Part shown: piece by piece, positions 1-9,845 of the stretch
Layout: every line of letters begins with the position of its first letter
Numbering within the stretch: the first letter of the stretch is position 1
Assembly: GCA_016873895.1 (NCBI GenBank)
Contig: VGVV01000003.1
Location: forward strand, 347,976-411,975
Reading direction: 5' to 3'
DNA from: Ignavibacteria bacterium
GTDB lineage: Bacteria; Bacteroidota; Ignavibacteria; Kapaibacteriales; Kapaibacteriaceae
Length of the DNA stretch: 64,000 nt
Translations under genes and position numbers: made by a program
Notes under the pieces: model-generated
What the model was told of the DNA's origin: nothing
The model's database searches: none
What the model saw: the letters and a program-made list of their open reading frames with translations, nothing else

Positions 1-1
1 A

Positions 2-151
2 GTAGCAGTTAATGTACCGGTGATTGTGCGCCTTGATGGAACAAATGCAATCGAAGCTGGTGAGATCCTTACAGGCTCTGGTTTGAACTTCTTGGTAGCA
101 CAAACTCTTCAGGATGCGTCAGATCGCGTTACGGAAGCACTTGGACGGTAA
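2..151 (+). CDS. sucC: succinyl-CoA ligase (ADP-forming) beta subunit, C-terminal end (partial)
   Basis: The window opens inside this gene; the last 49 codons are visible and end at TAA 149-151. The translated tail contains VPVIVRLDGTN, then EAGEIL and SGLNFLVAQTLQDA, which is the typical C-terminus of SucC, the subunit of the TCA-cycle enzyme that converts succinyl-CoA to succinate with ATP formation. The sucD partner is not in view. The next gene starts 53 bp downstream and is unrelated. The family call is firm because this segment is well conserved, but most of the protein lies outside the window. Confidence 0.85.
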   Translation, partial: VAVNVPVIVRLDGTNAIEAGEILTGSGLNFLVAQTLQDASDRVTEALGR

Positions 152-204
152 TCAGATTGAAATATAATCTGCATTATGTAAACTAAAAACATCGAGATCT
201 TGCT

Positions 205-762
205 ATGAACATTCTCCGTGCCTCTACCCCAACGGTAACCATGATAGCGCTTGTAGCGCTCACACGGCTGTTGCCACATTGGCCAAATTTTACACCTGTT
301 ATGGCTATAGCACTTTGCGGAGGCGCATTGTTCACCAACCGGTTACAAGCATTAGCTATAGCTGTTGGATCGATGGCCCTAAGCGACGTTGCACTGGGTC
401 TCGTACTTGGGCCGGATTATGCCATTCACAGCACGCAACCATGGGTATATGGCTGCGTCGTGGCTACGGTGATGATGGGTCATGCCTTGCGCAATTCTAG
501 CTCAGCGCGCCAAGTGATTGTTGGCGGGACACTTTCGAGCTTAGGGTTCTTTGTGGTCACGAATTTTGCCGTATGGCTTCAGGGTACGTTTTACCCGCAC
601 ACCTTCAGCGGCTTAATGACGTGTTACGCGGCGGGTCTGGCGTTCTACCGTGATGGTGGCAACTTTCTGCTCAACGGAATAGTATCGACGTATTTCTTCT
701 CGATCGTTATTATTTCTGCGAGCAAAGTGTTGCAGCCTCGTACACAGGTCGCTCGGAGCTGA
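205..762 (+). CDS. DUF6580-family integral membrane protein
   Basis: A 185-residue hydrophobic protein with about five or six membrane segments. The N-terminal motif PNFTPVMAIALCGG, followed by a segment with LSD (ALSDVALG) and a late VTNFAVWL...YP....GL..CY pattern, matches the DUF6580 family of small membrane proteins, sometimes annotated as putative transport proteins similar in shape to ECF S components. The true substrate is unknown. It follows sucC on the same strand with a 53-bp gap and is followed by a hairpin terminator, so it probably ends that transcription unit. Confidence 0.7.
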   Translation: MNILRASTPTVTMIALVALTRLLPHWPNFTPVMAIALCGGALFTNRLQALAIAVGSMALSDVALGLVLGPDYAIHSTQPWVYGCVVATVMMGHALRNSSSARQVIVGGTLSSLGFFVVTNFAVWLQGTFYPHTFSGLMTCYAAGLAFYRDGGNFLLNGIVSTYFFSIVIISASKVLQPRTQVARS

Positions 763-803
763 TTCTCCTATCTGCTTGCCCCCTGGTCGGGTGGAAAACT
801 TTT

Positions 804-846
804 AATGCCGTTGCTCTCCAAGTGAGGACAACGGCATTGTCTTTTG
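804..846 (+). terminator. Rho-independent terminator after the DUF6580 gene
   Basis: A perfect inverted repeat, AATGCCGTTG at 804-813 and CAACGGCATT at 829-838, is followed by GTCTTTTG. It lies between the DUF6580 stop (762) and the SusC start (910), separating the two units. The T-run is short, so it could also be a hairpin in the SusC leader. Confidence 0.6.
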
Positions 847-909
847 ATTACATTGTTGTCCATTGGTCGACATAATCAACACTTTTCATCCACTTCTATG
901 TGCAGGAGT

Positions 910-3900
910 ATGAAACGAATTTTCTACTTGTTTGCGGTCGTCTTTTCTACTGTGGTGGTAGCAACGGCACAAGACCGGACCATCACGGGTACAGTTACCG
1001 ACAGTGATGGGGCTGCGATTGCTGGTGCAATCGTGAAGGTAAAGGGAACGAAAACAGGAACGTTCTCACGCAGTAACGGCGGATACACCGTCAAAGCATC
1101 GGCCGGCGCCGTGCTTGTTATTAGTTCAACTGGTAAGAAGACGCAGGAAGTAAGTGTTGGCGAGTCCAACACGATCAACGTGCGCCTGGCAAATGACCAG
1201 AGCAAGGAATCCGAGGTTGTGGTAACAGCCATCGGTCTTAACCGCTCGAAGAAGTCGCTGGGATATTCTACACAGGAAGTTGGTTCCGATCAGATCACGA
1301 ACTCTCGTGAAACGAACATTGTGAACTCACTCGCCTCTCGTGTAGCTGGTGTCCAAGTGAATAACTCGACAGGCGTTCCTGGCGCCTCGTCGTATATCCG
1401 TATTCGTGGATCATCGTCGCTTACCGGCAACAACCAGCCATTGTGGGTTGTTGACGGTATTCCGATCGACAACTCACAACTAGCATCGGAAGCCACGCAG
1501 GGTTCTGTTGCCTATTCGAACCGTGCTATGGATCTTGATCCAAACTCTATCGAGAGCATGAACGTTCTGAAGGGCCCAGCAGCAACTGCTCTCTACGGTA
1601 TCCGCGCAGCCGGTGGTGCCATCATTGTTACGACCAAGAAGGGTCGTCCGAACGAGGATGGCAAAGTCAACATCAACGTCAACGCCTCATGGGCATTTGA
1701 CGAAGTCAACAAGCTACCTGAACTTCAGAACAAGTGGTCGCAAGGGGCTGGTGGCAGGTATGCTTTCTCCTCTGGCGCTTCTCGTTCATGGGGTGCTTCG
1801 ATTGACACGCTATACTATGACGGTAAGTCAACATCACGCCACGACAGTCGCGGTTCGATCATCGGCAAGGACTCTGCTTCAAGAGTTCCTGGATCATCGA
1901 GAGTTACGCCGATCGACCCGTACGCCACCTTCTTCCAAACGGGCATGACGCAGAATCAATCTGTTACAATGTCCGGCGGTAGTTCTTCTGCCAATTACTT
2001 GGTTTCGTTCTCCAACCTCAACTCTGAGGGTGTAGTTCCAAACTCTGCATGGTCCAAGAAAAACGTCAAGGTAAGTTCAAGCGCCGCAGTTGCTAGTAAT
2101 GTCACTGCTTCAGCCAACATCAACTACGTCAATTCTGGTGGTACTCGTATTCAGCAGGGCTCGAACATCTCTGGCGTAATGCTAGCCCTGCTTCGTACAC
2201 CTCCAACATTCGATAATGCCAACGGTCTTACAGGATCTGCAGCTGTTGCCGAGAATTCTGCAGCATACAGGTATGCTGATGGCACGCAGCGTACATATCG
2301 TAATGGTGCTGGATATGACAATCCATTCTGGACAGTTAACGAAAACATCTTCGAAGACAACGTAAATCGCCTCTTCGGAAATGCTCAGCTTGACTGGTCA
2401 ATCCTGCCTGAATTGTCATTGATGTACCGCATTGGTATTGACTACTACAATGACAATCGCATCCAAACATTTGCCAAGGGCTCCAAGACTGCTCCAGCTG
2501 GTAAAATGTTTACAGATGATAACACACTTAGCGACATCACATCTGATCTGATCTTGACATGGAATGTTGATCTTACAGACGACATTCACCTTCAGGCGTT
2601 AGTTGGTCAGAACTTGTACTCCAACAACTTCAATTTTGCCTACGTGCAAGCAGACGGTGTTGGAAATCCTGATGCCGCTCGTGATCCAAACAACTACTCT
2701 GGTACAACTGTTAGCCAAGGGCTTAGCCGCAAGCGTACTATGGCCTATTACACAGACCTGCGTTTTGATTACCAGAACTCGTTGTTCTTCAACTTCACTG
2801 GTCGCAACGAGTGGTCTACAACGCTTCCTGAAGCCAACAACTCGTTCTTCTACCCTTCTATCTCGGCAGCTGCTGTACTTACAGAACTGATGCCTGATAT
2901 GAAGTCGGATGTTCTATCGTTTGCTAAGATTCGCGCCAACTACGCAACTGTTGGTAAGGATGCTCCAATCTTTGGAACTGCTACTGGCTTTGGTCGTGCC
3001 GGAACGTCTGACGGTTGGACAAACGGTATCTCGTTCCCATTCGGTGGTTTGATCGGTTACACTCGTGGTGATAATCTCGCTTCGACAACCTTGCGTCCTG
3101 AACAGACAACGTCAACTGAACTTGGTTTTGATGTTGCGTTCGTAGACAATCGTATCAGCCTTGATTTCACATGGTATAACCAGATGTCATCAGACCAAAT
3201 CTTCTCTGTGCCAATCGCTAATTCAAGTGGCTATTCATCACAACTCATGAATGCCGGTGAAATCAGCAACACAGGTATTGAGGCAGTTCTGAACCTCGGC
3301 ATCGTGCGTTCGAACGACTTCAACTGGGATATGTCTGTAAACTTTACAAAGAACACAATCAAAGTTGAGAAGCTTGCTGACGGCGTCGACAACATTGGTC
3401 TTGGTGGCTTTGTAGGCTCGTCGGTCCGCGCAGTCGCTGGTCAGCCGTATGGTTCGATCTTTGGTTTTGGATGGGCTCGTAACGAAGCTGGTCAGATTTT
3501 GATCGACGACGATACGAACTCAGCAGACTACGGCTATCCGATCATGAATTATGAAGAGCAGGCTTTTGGTAGCTACAATCCAGATTGGATGATGGGCATC
3601 CGCAATACGTTCACATGGAACGGCATCACACTCTCAGCTCAGCTGGACATCCGCCAGGGTGGCGTAATGTGGAACGGTACACGTGGCGCGCTGTACTTCT
3701 TTGGCACACATAAGGAAACTGAAGACCGCACTGGTACCAAGGTTTTCGAAGGTGTTAAGGCATCAAGTGGATCAACAAACGATATTGTAGCACCATACGG
3801 TGAAGGCTGGTTGTCGTTGAATAACGGTAACGGATTCTACGGTAGCAATACCGAAGACTTTGTTGAAGATGCAAGCTGGGTTCGTCTGCGTGAGCTAACA

Positions 3901-4113
3901 CTTTCGTACGCAATCCCATCTAGCATTATGCAGAGCACACCATTCAGCGGACTTACACTTACATTTACTGGACGCAACCTCTGGCTGCAAACAGCGTACA
4001 AGGGTGTAGATCCAGAAACAAGCTTGCAGGGTGCTTCAAATGCTCAAGGTTTGGACTACTTCAATATGCCAAGCACAAAGAGCTACGTCCTTGCATTTAG
4101 CCTTAACTTCTAA
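910..4113 (+). CDS. SusC/RagA-family TonB-dependent outer-membrane transporter
   Basis: The reading frame is open from 844, but the ATG at 910 is preferred: it follows AGGAG (904-908) and gives a clean signal peptide starting MKRIFYLFAVVF and ending near ATAQ. The 1067-residue protein then shows a carboxypeptidase-regulatory-like beta-sandwich (about 20-100), a TonB plug (about 110-250, with SRVAGVQV, IRIRGSSSL, WVVDGIPIDN and VLKGPAATALYG) and a long beta-barrel ending in aromatic-rich SLNF. This is the SusC/RagA pattern: import of large oligomers across the outer membrane with a SusD lipoprotein lid, which is encoded next. The substrate cannot be read from the sequence. A similar paralogue lies at 5599-8805. 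Confidence 0.93.
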   Translation: MKRIFYLFAVVFSTVVVATAQDRTITGTVTDSDGAAIAGAIVKVKGTKTGTFSRSNGGYTVKASAGAVLVISSTGKKTQEVSVGESNTINVRLANDQSKESEVVVTAIGLNRSKKSLGYSTQEVGSDQITNSRETNIVNSLASRVAGVQVNNSTGVPGASSYIRIRGSSSLTGNNQPLWVVDGIPIDNSQLASEATQGSVAYSNRAMDLDPNSIESMNVLKGPAATALYGIRAAGGAIIVTTKKGRPNEDGKVNINVNASWAFDEVNKLPELQNKWSQGAGGRYAFSSGASRSWGASIDTLYYDGKSTSRHDSRGSIIGKDSASRVPGSSRVTPIDPYATFFQTGMTQNQSVTMSGGSSSANYLVSFSNLNSEGVVPNSAWSKKNVKVSSSAAVASNVTASANINYVNSGGTRIQQGSNISGVMLALLRTPPTFDNANGLTGSAAVAENSAAYRYADGTQRTYRNGAGYDNPFWTVNENIFEDNVNRLFGNAQLDWSILPELSLMYRIGIDYYNDNRIQTFAKGSKTAPAGKMFTDDNTLSDITSDLILTWNVDLTDDIHLQALVGQNLYSNNFNFAYVQADGVGNPDAARDPNNYSGTTVSQGLSRKRTMAYYTDLRFDYQNSLFFNFTGRNEWSTTLPEANNSFFYPSISAAAVLTELMPDMKSDVLSFAKIRANYATVGKDAPIFGTATGFGRAGTSDGWTNGISFPFGGLIGYTRGDNLASTTLRPEQTTSTELGFDVAFVDNRISLDFTWYNQMSSDQIFSVPIANSSGYSSQLMNAGEISNTGIEAVLNLGIVRSNDFNWDMSVNFTKNTIKVEKLADGVDNIGLGGFVGSSVRAVAGQPYGSIFGFGWARNEAGQILIDDDTNSADYGYPIMNYEEQAFGSYNPDWMMGIRNTFTWNGITLSAQLDIRQGGVMWNGTRGALYFFGTHKETEDRTGTKVFEGVKASSGSTNDIVAPYGEGWLSLNNGNGFYGSNTEDFVEDASWVRLRELTLSYAIPSSIMQSTPFSGLTLTFTGRNLWLQTAYKGVDPETSLQGASNAQGLDYFNMPSTKSYVLAFSLNF

Positions 4114-4152
4114 CCCAATGTATCGAAGACACAATCAAGGAACTAAACGATT

Positions 4153-5499
4153 ATGAAACGATATCTTCTTGGGTTCTGCAGTGTGTTCGTCGTCTTATTG
4201 ACGGCTTGTGACACCTGGATTGACCCAAAAATCAATGTCAATCCGTATGCTCCTGAAACAGCATCGTATGACGTGGTTTTGCCAACAGTTCAAGCTGGCA
4301 TGGCATACGTTATGGGTGGTGATTTTGGTCGCTACGCTTCTTGTTTGACACAGCACAACACAGGTGTTGACCGCCAACACCTGGGCATTTACAACTACAC
4401 ATTTACAGAGTCAGATGTCAACAATGCTTGGAATACAATGTATTCTGGTCCAATGCTTGACCTCGAGATTCTCATCGATCGGGCAGCTGCTGAAGGAGCA
4501 ACACACTATCAAGGCATCTTCCATGTTCTTCAGGCGTACAACCTTGTCACTATGTCTGACCTGTGGGGTGATATTCCCTATTCTGCGGCTCTTAAGGGTG
4601 CAGCGAATACGCGTCCAGCATACGACAAGCAGCAAGAGATCTATGCAGCAGCTGCTGCACTTCTCGACGGCGCAGTAACAGTATTGTCAGCTCCTGCTCA
4701 AGGACGCAAGCCAGGCGCAGATGACCTGATCTTTGGTGGCAAGGCTTCTAACTGGGTCAAGGCAGCTAATGCCCTCCGTGCTCGCATGGCGATTCATGCA
4801 GCGAAGATGGATCAGCTTGCTGCCAGCACAGCACTAACTGCACTTGCAGGGGCTATCTCCAGTAATGCTGAAGACATGCAGTTCACGTTCGGTTCTGTAG
4901 AAACTGAAGGTAATCCATGGTATCAGTTCAACACGCAACGCAGTGGCGACCTGACCTTCGGGGTGAAGCTTTCGGAAATCATGAACGGTACGAATGATCC
5001 ACGTCGCTCTGCATATTGCGAAGCTGACAAGGATGGCAAGTTTACACCGGCATGTGCAATGGGCTCGTTCTATTCTTCGATCAACTCAGCAGTGCCAATG
5101 CTGACATTTACGGAGATGAAGTTTATCGAAGCTGAAGCAAACATGCGACTCGGCAAGGCAGCTGAAGCACACGCAGCATACGTCGCAGCCGTTAAGGCTT
5201 CGCTAGCTCGCACAGGTGTTTCAGATGCCGATGCAACTGCATTTATGGCCCAGGCAAATGTAGACCCAGGTGCAACAGCTCTCACACTCGAAAACATCAT
5301 GACGCAGAAGTATGTTGCGATGTATACTCAGTGTGAGTCTTGGAGCGACTGGCGCCGTTCGGGATTCCCGTCACTTGCACCAGTGCAAGGCAACGAAATC
5401 CCTCGTCGCTTCCCATATCCTCAGTCTGAGCGTTTGTATAATGGTGGCAATATGCCTGCCGGACTTACAATCTTCAGCCGCGTATGGTGGGATAAGTAA
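4153..5499 (+). CDS. SusD/RagB-family nutrient-binding outer-membrane lipoprotein
   Basis: A 448-residue protein with a lipoprotein signal (lipobox LLTAC, cysteine at about residue 19), followed by DTWIDPKINVNPYAP and a helical body rich in TPR-like pairs. The segments DLWGDIPYSAALKG and NALRARMAIH, and the C-terminal W.DWRRSGFP...RRFPYPQSE pattern, are characteristic of SusD-like lipoproteins (SusD-like_2 group). It sits 39 bp behind the SusC gene in the same orientation and should form the lid of that transporter on the cell surface. A strong hairpin terminator follows. Confidence 0.9.
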   Translation: MKRYLLGFCSVFVVLLTACDTWIDPKINVNPYAPETASYDVVLPTVQAGMAYVMGGDFGRYASCLTQHNTGVDRQHLGIYNYTFTESDVNNAWNTMYSGPMLDLEILIDRAAAEGATHYQGIFHVLQAYNLVTMSDLWGDIPYSAALKGAANTRPAYDKQQEIYAAAAALLDGAVTVLSAPAQGRKPGADDLIFGGKASNWVKAANALRARMAIHAAKMDQLAASTALTALAGAISSNAEDMQFTFGSVETEGNPWYQFNTQRSGDLTFGVKLSEIMNGTNDPRRSAYCEADKDGKFTPACAMGSFYSSINSAVPMLTFTEMKFIEAEANMRLGKAAEAHAAYVAAVKASLARTGVSDADATAFMAQANVDPGATALTLENIMTQKYVAMYTQCESWSDWRRSGFPSLAPVQGNEIPRRFPYPQSERLYNGGNMPAGLTIFSRVWWDK

Positions 5500-5503
5500 G
5501 TCG

Positions 5504-5524
5504 GATTCCCGCTTCCGCGGGATT
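5504..5524. repeat. small REP-like palindrome (GATTCCCGC..GCGGGATT)
   Basis: An interrupted palindrome immediately after the SusD stop. The same core, ATTCCCGCN4GCGGGAAT, appears at 48075-48094 and in degraded form at 34224-34243 and about 34846-34862, so it is one of several dispersed intergenic repeats. Confidence 0.55.
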
Positions 5525-5539
5525 GATACCGTAAACTAG

Positions 5540-5577
5540 AACGCCGCTGTCCGAAAGGACGGCGGCGTTTTTTTTTT
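5540..5577 (+). terminator. Rho-independent terminator of the SusC/SusD operon
   Basis: The stem AACGCCGCTGTCC / GGACGGCGGCGTT, closed by a GAAA tetraloop, is followed by a run of ten Ts. It ends the SusC/SusD unit, so the second SusC gene (start 5599) must have its own promoter or rely on read-through. Confidence 0.92.
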
Positions 5578-5598
5578 GAGTTGTAGATTTGTTTCCAA

Positions 5599-8500
5599 AT
5601 GAGATTCGTCCTGACATTTACCATACTCACGCTATGCCTGTTGCTCTGCTGGCAGAACGATGCCGTTTCGCAGACACAATTCGTGAGTGGGCGTGTTGTT
5701 GACGTCAACGGAGCACCACTTGCTGGGGCCATCGTGCGCGTCGAAGCATCACGTGCTGGCACGTACACAACTATGCAGGGCTACTTCAACCTTAAAGCCT
5801 CGGATGGTGACGTAATCGTTATCAAGTCTGTAGGGATGAGTACACATCGTCTGGTTGTGCAAACGATTGTTGATTCTCTTGTGATCGTGATGAAATATGA
5901 TTCGACGATCGGGTCTGAAGTAGTTGTGACGGCACTAGGTCTAACGAATACCAAACGAGCATTGGGGTATTCCACGCAATCGATCAGCGGAGACGATGTG
6001 CGCTCGAGCGGACGCAACGATATTTTGACGGGTCTTTCATCGCGTATTTCGGGACTCGAGGTTATCAATTCGGGTGGCTCTCCAGGGGCCGCGGTGTTTA
6101 TTCGTCTGCGTGGAATGGCATCGATAAACGGAGACAACCAGCCCCTTATCGTTATCGATGGTATCCCAATCGATAACGAACAGATTGCATCGTCCGACCC
6201 TACACGTGGCGTCTCATATTCGAATCGTGCTCTCGATATCGACCCAAATACGATCGAAGATCTACAGGTGCTCAAGGGGCCTACCGCTGCCGCATTATAT
6301 GGAATACGAGCGGCAAATGGAGCAGTTCTCATAACTACGAAGCACGGCAGATCTCCAGCAGACAGGGGTGTTTCGATCAGTGCAAACATCAGTATATCGA
6401 ATGATGTGCCCACCGGATTGCCACAGGTACAGTCTGTCTATTCACAAGGCGAGAATGGGATGTTTTCCTCTGCTTCGTCGGCATCTCGGTCATTTGGAGC
6501 AAAACTCGATACGTTGTTCTACGACGGAATACCCTCTACCTACGACAACCGGGGTTCGATCGTGGGCAAGAGCGCCGCTCCTGCTGGCGCATTACCTGTG
6601 CGCGCGTTCAATCCACTCGACGGACTCTTGACTGTAGGACAAACGCGATCACAATCGGTAACCTTGCAAACAGCTGATGCGGGGTCGTCACTTGCAGTTG
6701 TTCTGTCCAATCTTGAAACGGATGGTATCATACCATTGACATCGTGGAACAGACGGTCAATCACTGCCAATTCGCGCATGTTTTTCTCGAATAACATCAA
6801 AGTAGCTTCAAAGGTGAGCTTCACGAGTTCCGGAGGCAACCGTTCGCAACAGGGTGCTAACCCGTCTGCGATCATGCTAGCTGCAGTGCGCACTCCCCCA
6901 TCGTTTGACAACCGCAATGGTCTTTCAACAGCTCAGGCACTCGAACCACGGTCTGCCGCTTACATGACATCCGATGGCACGCAGCGTTCATACCGCCAAG
7001 GGGTTGGAGTTGATAATCCATATTGGTCCATGACGCAAAACAGGTTTCGAGATGTCGTACATCGACTGCTCGGCTCAATCGAACTCACGTACACACCTGT
7101 GGCCGACGTTGACATTCTTATACGATCGGGATTGGATTATTACCTCGATGATCGGCTGCAAACAAATGCACGATACTCGAACATTGCCATAAGTGGACGG
7201 ACCTTCAGCGACGTGATCGAGGTGTCGAATGCTACAATGGATCTGATTGCCACATGGAACGTGAAGGTCGCTGAGAACGTAACGATGCGTGCAGTTGCCG
7301 GGACCAATGCTATGTCGCGAGAACAGCGTGGACATTATCTACAATCCGATGGCATAGCGAACACCGAGGCACCGCGGGATCCCAACAATTACAGTAGCAC
7401 GATTGTTGGTCAGAGTAGCCGGCCAAAGCGAACCTTCGCGGCATACTCCGACGTGCAGGTTGATTTCAAAAACATGATTTTCCTGTCGATCACTGGCCGA
7501 AATGAATGGTCAACCACTCTTCCTGTGTTTAATAGCTCGTTCTTTTATCCTTCTGCATCAAGTTCGTTGATCCTGACAGAGCTCTTTCCTGACATTGCAA
7601 CATCAACTGTGCCATTTATCAAGCTCAGAGCCAGTTACGCCCAGGTGGGCAACGACGCACCTGTGCAGACAACAACCAGCGGCTTTATAACGTCCTCGTA
7701 CCGCGATTCATGGACCTCTGGCATTCGGTTCCCGTTCAACAACACGATTGGATTCTCTATCGAAAACCGATTGTGCTCGCCTGAGCTTTCACCTGAACGC
7801 ACGACGTCGCAGGAATTGGGCTTTGATGTTTCGTTGTTCGACAGGCAGGTTGATCTGAGCTTTACGGCCTATTCTCAAGTTTCGGACCGACAGATTTTTA
7901 CGGTACCGATATCCGCCTCGTCTGGCTTTACCACATTCATAGCGAACGGTGGCACGGTGTCCAACAAAGGTTTTGAGATCACTCTCAACGCCCGCATGAT
8001 AAAGACAGCACTTGTGCAATGGAGCACCACTGTTAATCTTAGCTACAACGACAACATGGTTGATGCGCTTCGCCTAACACCGCAATACACACTTGGAGGC
8101 TTCCAAGGGGCTTCCATTCGCGTTGTCGAAGGGTTGCCGTATGGCAGCATCTTTGGCTTTGCATGGCAGCGGGACTCCTTAGGGAACCGGCTCATCAACG
8201 ACGACACTGCGTCAACATCCTATGGCTACCCGTTGCGCGAGCAGTTTGAGCGAGGATTCGACAATTACAATCCCGAATGGATCATGGGTCTGGGCAACAA
8301 CATACAGATCGGTCCATTCTCTGTTGCATTCCAGATGGAGTCTCGTCTCGGCGTCTTCATGTGGAACGGCACCAGGGCAGTGATGACGCAATTCGGCACA
8401 CACAAACAAACCGAAGACCGAGAGCAAACTCGCATTTTTGACGGCGTCAAATCGTCGAATGGTAAGCCGAACGATATCCGCGTGCCACTGGGCGAATTCT

Positions 8501-8805
8501 GGTATGCATATGGCGCAGGTACTGGTTTTCCTGCCTACAACTCCGAAGACTACATCGAAAACGCAAGCTGGGTGCGGCTTCGTAGCGCTTCCATTTCATG
8601 GGAGGTACCAAAGACGTTGCTGACCGGAACACCACTGCAGCGCCTGAACGTGACGTTCACCGGAACGAATCTGTGGTATGCTACAGACTACAGCGGTGTT
8701 GATCCTGAGTCAAGTCTCTTGGGTGCAACCAACGTTCAAGGACTCGACTACTTCAACATGCCAAGCACCCGCACCTATGCGCTGGCGATCACTGTGGGCC
8801 TGTGA
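5599..8805 (+). CDS. SusC/RagA-family TonB-dependent outer-membrane transporter, without adjacent SusD
   Basis: A 1068-residue paralogue of the protein at 910-4113, with nearly the same length and the same landmarks: signal peptide ending near VSQTQ, carboxypeptidase-like N-domain, plug with SRISGLEVINSGG, IRLRGMASING, IVIDGIPIDN and VLKGPTAAALYGIRAANGA, and a barrel ending LAITVGL. Shared segments such as NNYS, FFNFTGRNEWSTTLP-like and GLDYFNMPST show a tandem duplication followed by clear divergence. No SusD follows; its TGA is directly adjacent to the convergent ferredoxin-NADP reductase stop. It may share the upstream SusD or pair with a lipoprotein elsewhere. Confidence 0.92.
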   Translation: MRFVLTFTILTLCLLLCWQNDAVSQTQFVSGRVVDVNGAPLAGAIVRVEASRAGTYTTMQGYFNLKASDGDVIVIKSVGMSTHRLVVQTIVDSLVIVMKYDSTIGSEVVVTALGLTNTKRALGYSTQSISGDDVRSSGRNDILTGLSSRISGLEVINSGGSPGAAVFIRLRGMASINGDNQPLIVIDGIPIDNEQIASSDPTRGVSYSNRALDIDPNTIEDLQVLKGPTAAALYGIRAANGAVLITTKHGRSPADRGVSISANISISNDVPTGLPQVQSVYSQGENGMFSSASSASRSFGAKLDTLFYDGIPSTYDNRGSIVGKSAAPAGALPVRAFNPLDGLLTVGQTRSQSVTLQTADAGSSLAVVLSNLETDGIIPLTSWNRRSITANSRMFFSNNIKVASKVSFTSSGGNRSQQGANPSAIMLAAVRTPPSFDNRNGLSTAQALEPRSAAYMTSDGTQRSYRQGVGVDNPYWSMTQNRFRDVVHRLLGSIELTYTPVADVDILIRSGLDYYLDDRLQTNARYSNIAISGRTFSDVIEVSNATMDLIATWNVKVAENVTMRAVAGTNAMSREQRGHYLQSDGIANTEAPRDPNNYSSTIVGQSSRPKRTFAAYSDVQVDFKNMIFLSITGRNEWSTTLPVFNSSFFYPSASSSLILTELFPDIATSTVPFIKLRASYAQVGNDAPVQTTTSGFITSSYRDSWTSGIRFPFNNTIGFSIENRLCSPELSPERTTSQELGFDVSLFDRQVDLSFTAYSQVSDRQIFTVPISASSGFTTFIANGGTVSNKGFEITLNARMIKTALVQWSTTVNLSYNDNMVDALRLTPQYTLGGFQGASIRVVEGLPYGSIFGFAWQRDSLGNRLINDDTASTSYGYPLREQFERGFDNYNPEWIMGLGNNIQIGPFSVAFQMESRLGVFMWNGTRAVMTQFGTHKQTEDREQTRIFDGVKSSNGKPNDIRVPLGEFWYAYGAGTGFPAYNSEDYIENASWVRLRSASISWEVPKTLLTGTPLQRLNVTFTGTNLWYATDYSGVDPESSLLGATNVQGLDYFNMPSTRTYALAITVGL

Positions 8806-9837
8806 TCAGGCAGCCCCCTGCACACCTGTTACAGTTGTGTATTTGATCACGTGCTTCTTTTCGGGATGCTGACGTTGGTACTCGACGTTGAGGGCTACAG
8901 CTGCCTCGTGGAAGCCACACAGAATGAGTTTAAGCTTGTTTGGGTATTCACTGATGTCTCCAACCGCATAGATACCCTCTACGCTTGTCTGGAAGGTTAG
9001 CGGGTCTACGTTTACGGCATTCTTGTCCAGCGAAAGGCCCCAGTTTGCAATTGGTCCGAGCTTGGGCGAAAGACCAAACAACGGAATGAAGTGATCAACC
9101 GTGACGCTACCGGTCGTTCCATCATTATGTGTGATCGTTACGTTCTCGAGCTTTCCATCACCGTGTAGGGCTGTTACCTGTGCGTCTGTGATCATGTTGA
9201 TCATACCGGCATCTGCTAACGCTTGCGCCTTAGCTACACTGTCTGGTGCGGCACGGAACTGCGCACTTCGGTGAATCATCGTAACCTCTGAGGCAATGTC
9301 TGCCAGTACGATTGTCCAGTCGAGAGCTGAGTCGCCCCCTCCCGCAATTATCACGCGTTTGCCACGATAGAATTCTGGGTCCTTGATGATGTACTCAACA
9401 CCTCTGTCTTCATACTCAGCCAGATTGCCAATAGTTGGCTTGCGTGGCTCAAAGCAGCCCAGGCCCCCTGCTAGGAAGACAGTTTTACCATGTATTACGG
9501 TTCCTCTTGATGTAGTAACCTTGAAGGTTCCATCGTCAAGTTTTTCGAGCCCGTCTGCCCGTTCGCCAAGCGTAAACTCCGGCTTAAAGGGCGCCCCCTG
9601 TTTCATGAGGTTATCAACCAGTTCTCCTGCCAGCACCGATGGGAAACCAGGTATATCGTAAATAGGCTTCTTTGGATAGATCTCAGCACATTGTCCGCCC
9701 GGTGTTGGCAGATAATCAACGAGATGGCACTTCCACTTTAGCAGGCCTGCCTCGAACACCGTGAAAAGGCCGCATGGGCCAGCACCAATGATAATTACAT
9801 CCGTTTCGTGTTGAGAAGGGGCAGTTATAGGTTGCAT
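8806..9837 (-). CDS. ferredoxin-NADP reductase, thioredoxin-reductase-like type
   Basis: A 343-residue flavoprotein. The frame is open to 9951, but the ATG at 9837 places DVIIIGAGPCGLFTVFEAG (FAD Rossmann motif) at the expected N-terminal distance. A second nucleotide-binding motif, VIIAGGGDSALDW, lies near residue 160, and VEGIYAVGDISEYPNKLKL near the C-terminus binds FAD. No redox CxxC is present between the two domains, which separates it from thioredoxin reductase and fits the ferredoxin-NADP reductases of Chlorobium and Bacillus (YumC type). It is the last gene of the minus-strand run uvrA - membrane protein - FNR, 8 bp behind the previous stop. Confidence 0.88.
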   Translation of the reverse strand: MQPITAPSQHETDVIIIGAGPCGLFTVFEAGLLKWKCHLVDYLPTPGGQCAEIYPKKPIYDIPGFPSVLAGELVDNLMKQGAPFKPEFTLGERADGLEKLDDGTFKVTTSRGTVIHGKTVFLAGGLGCFEPRKPTIGNLAEYEDRGVEYIIKDPEFYRGKRVIIAGGGDSALDWTIVLADIASEVTMIHRSAQFRAAPDSVAKAQALADAGMINMITDAQVTALHGDGKLENVTITHNDGTTGSVTVDHFIPLFGLSPKLGPIANWGLSLDKNAVNVDPLTFQTSVEGIYAVGDISEYPNKLKLILCGFHEAAVALNVEYQRQHPEKKHVIKYTTVTGVQGAA

Positions 9838-9845
9838 TGTCACTA

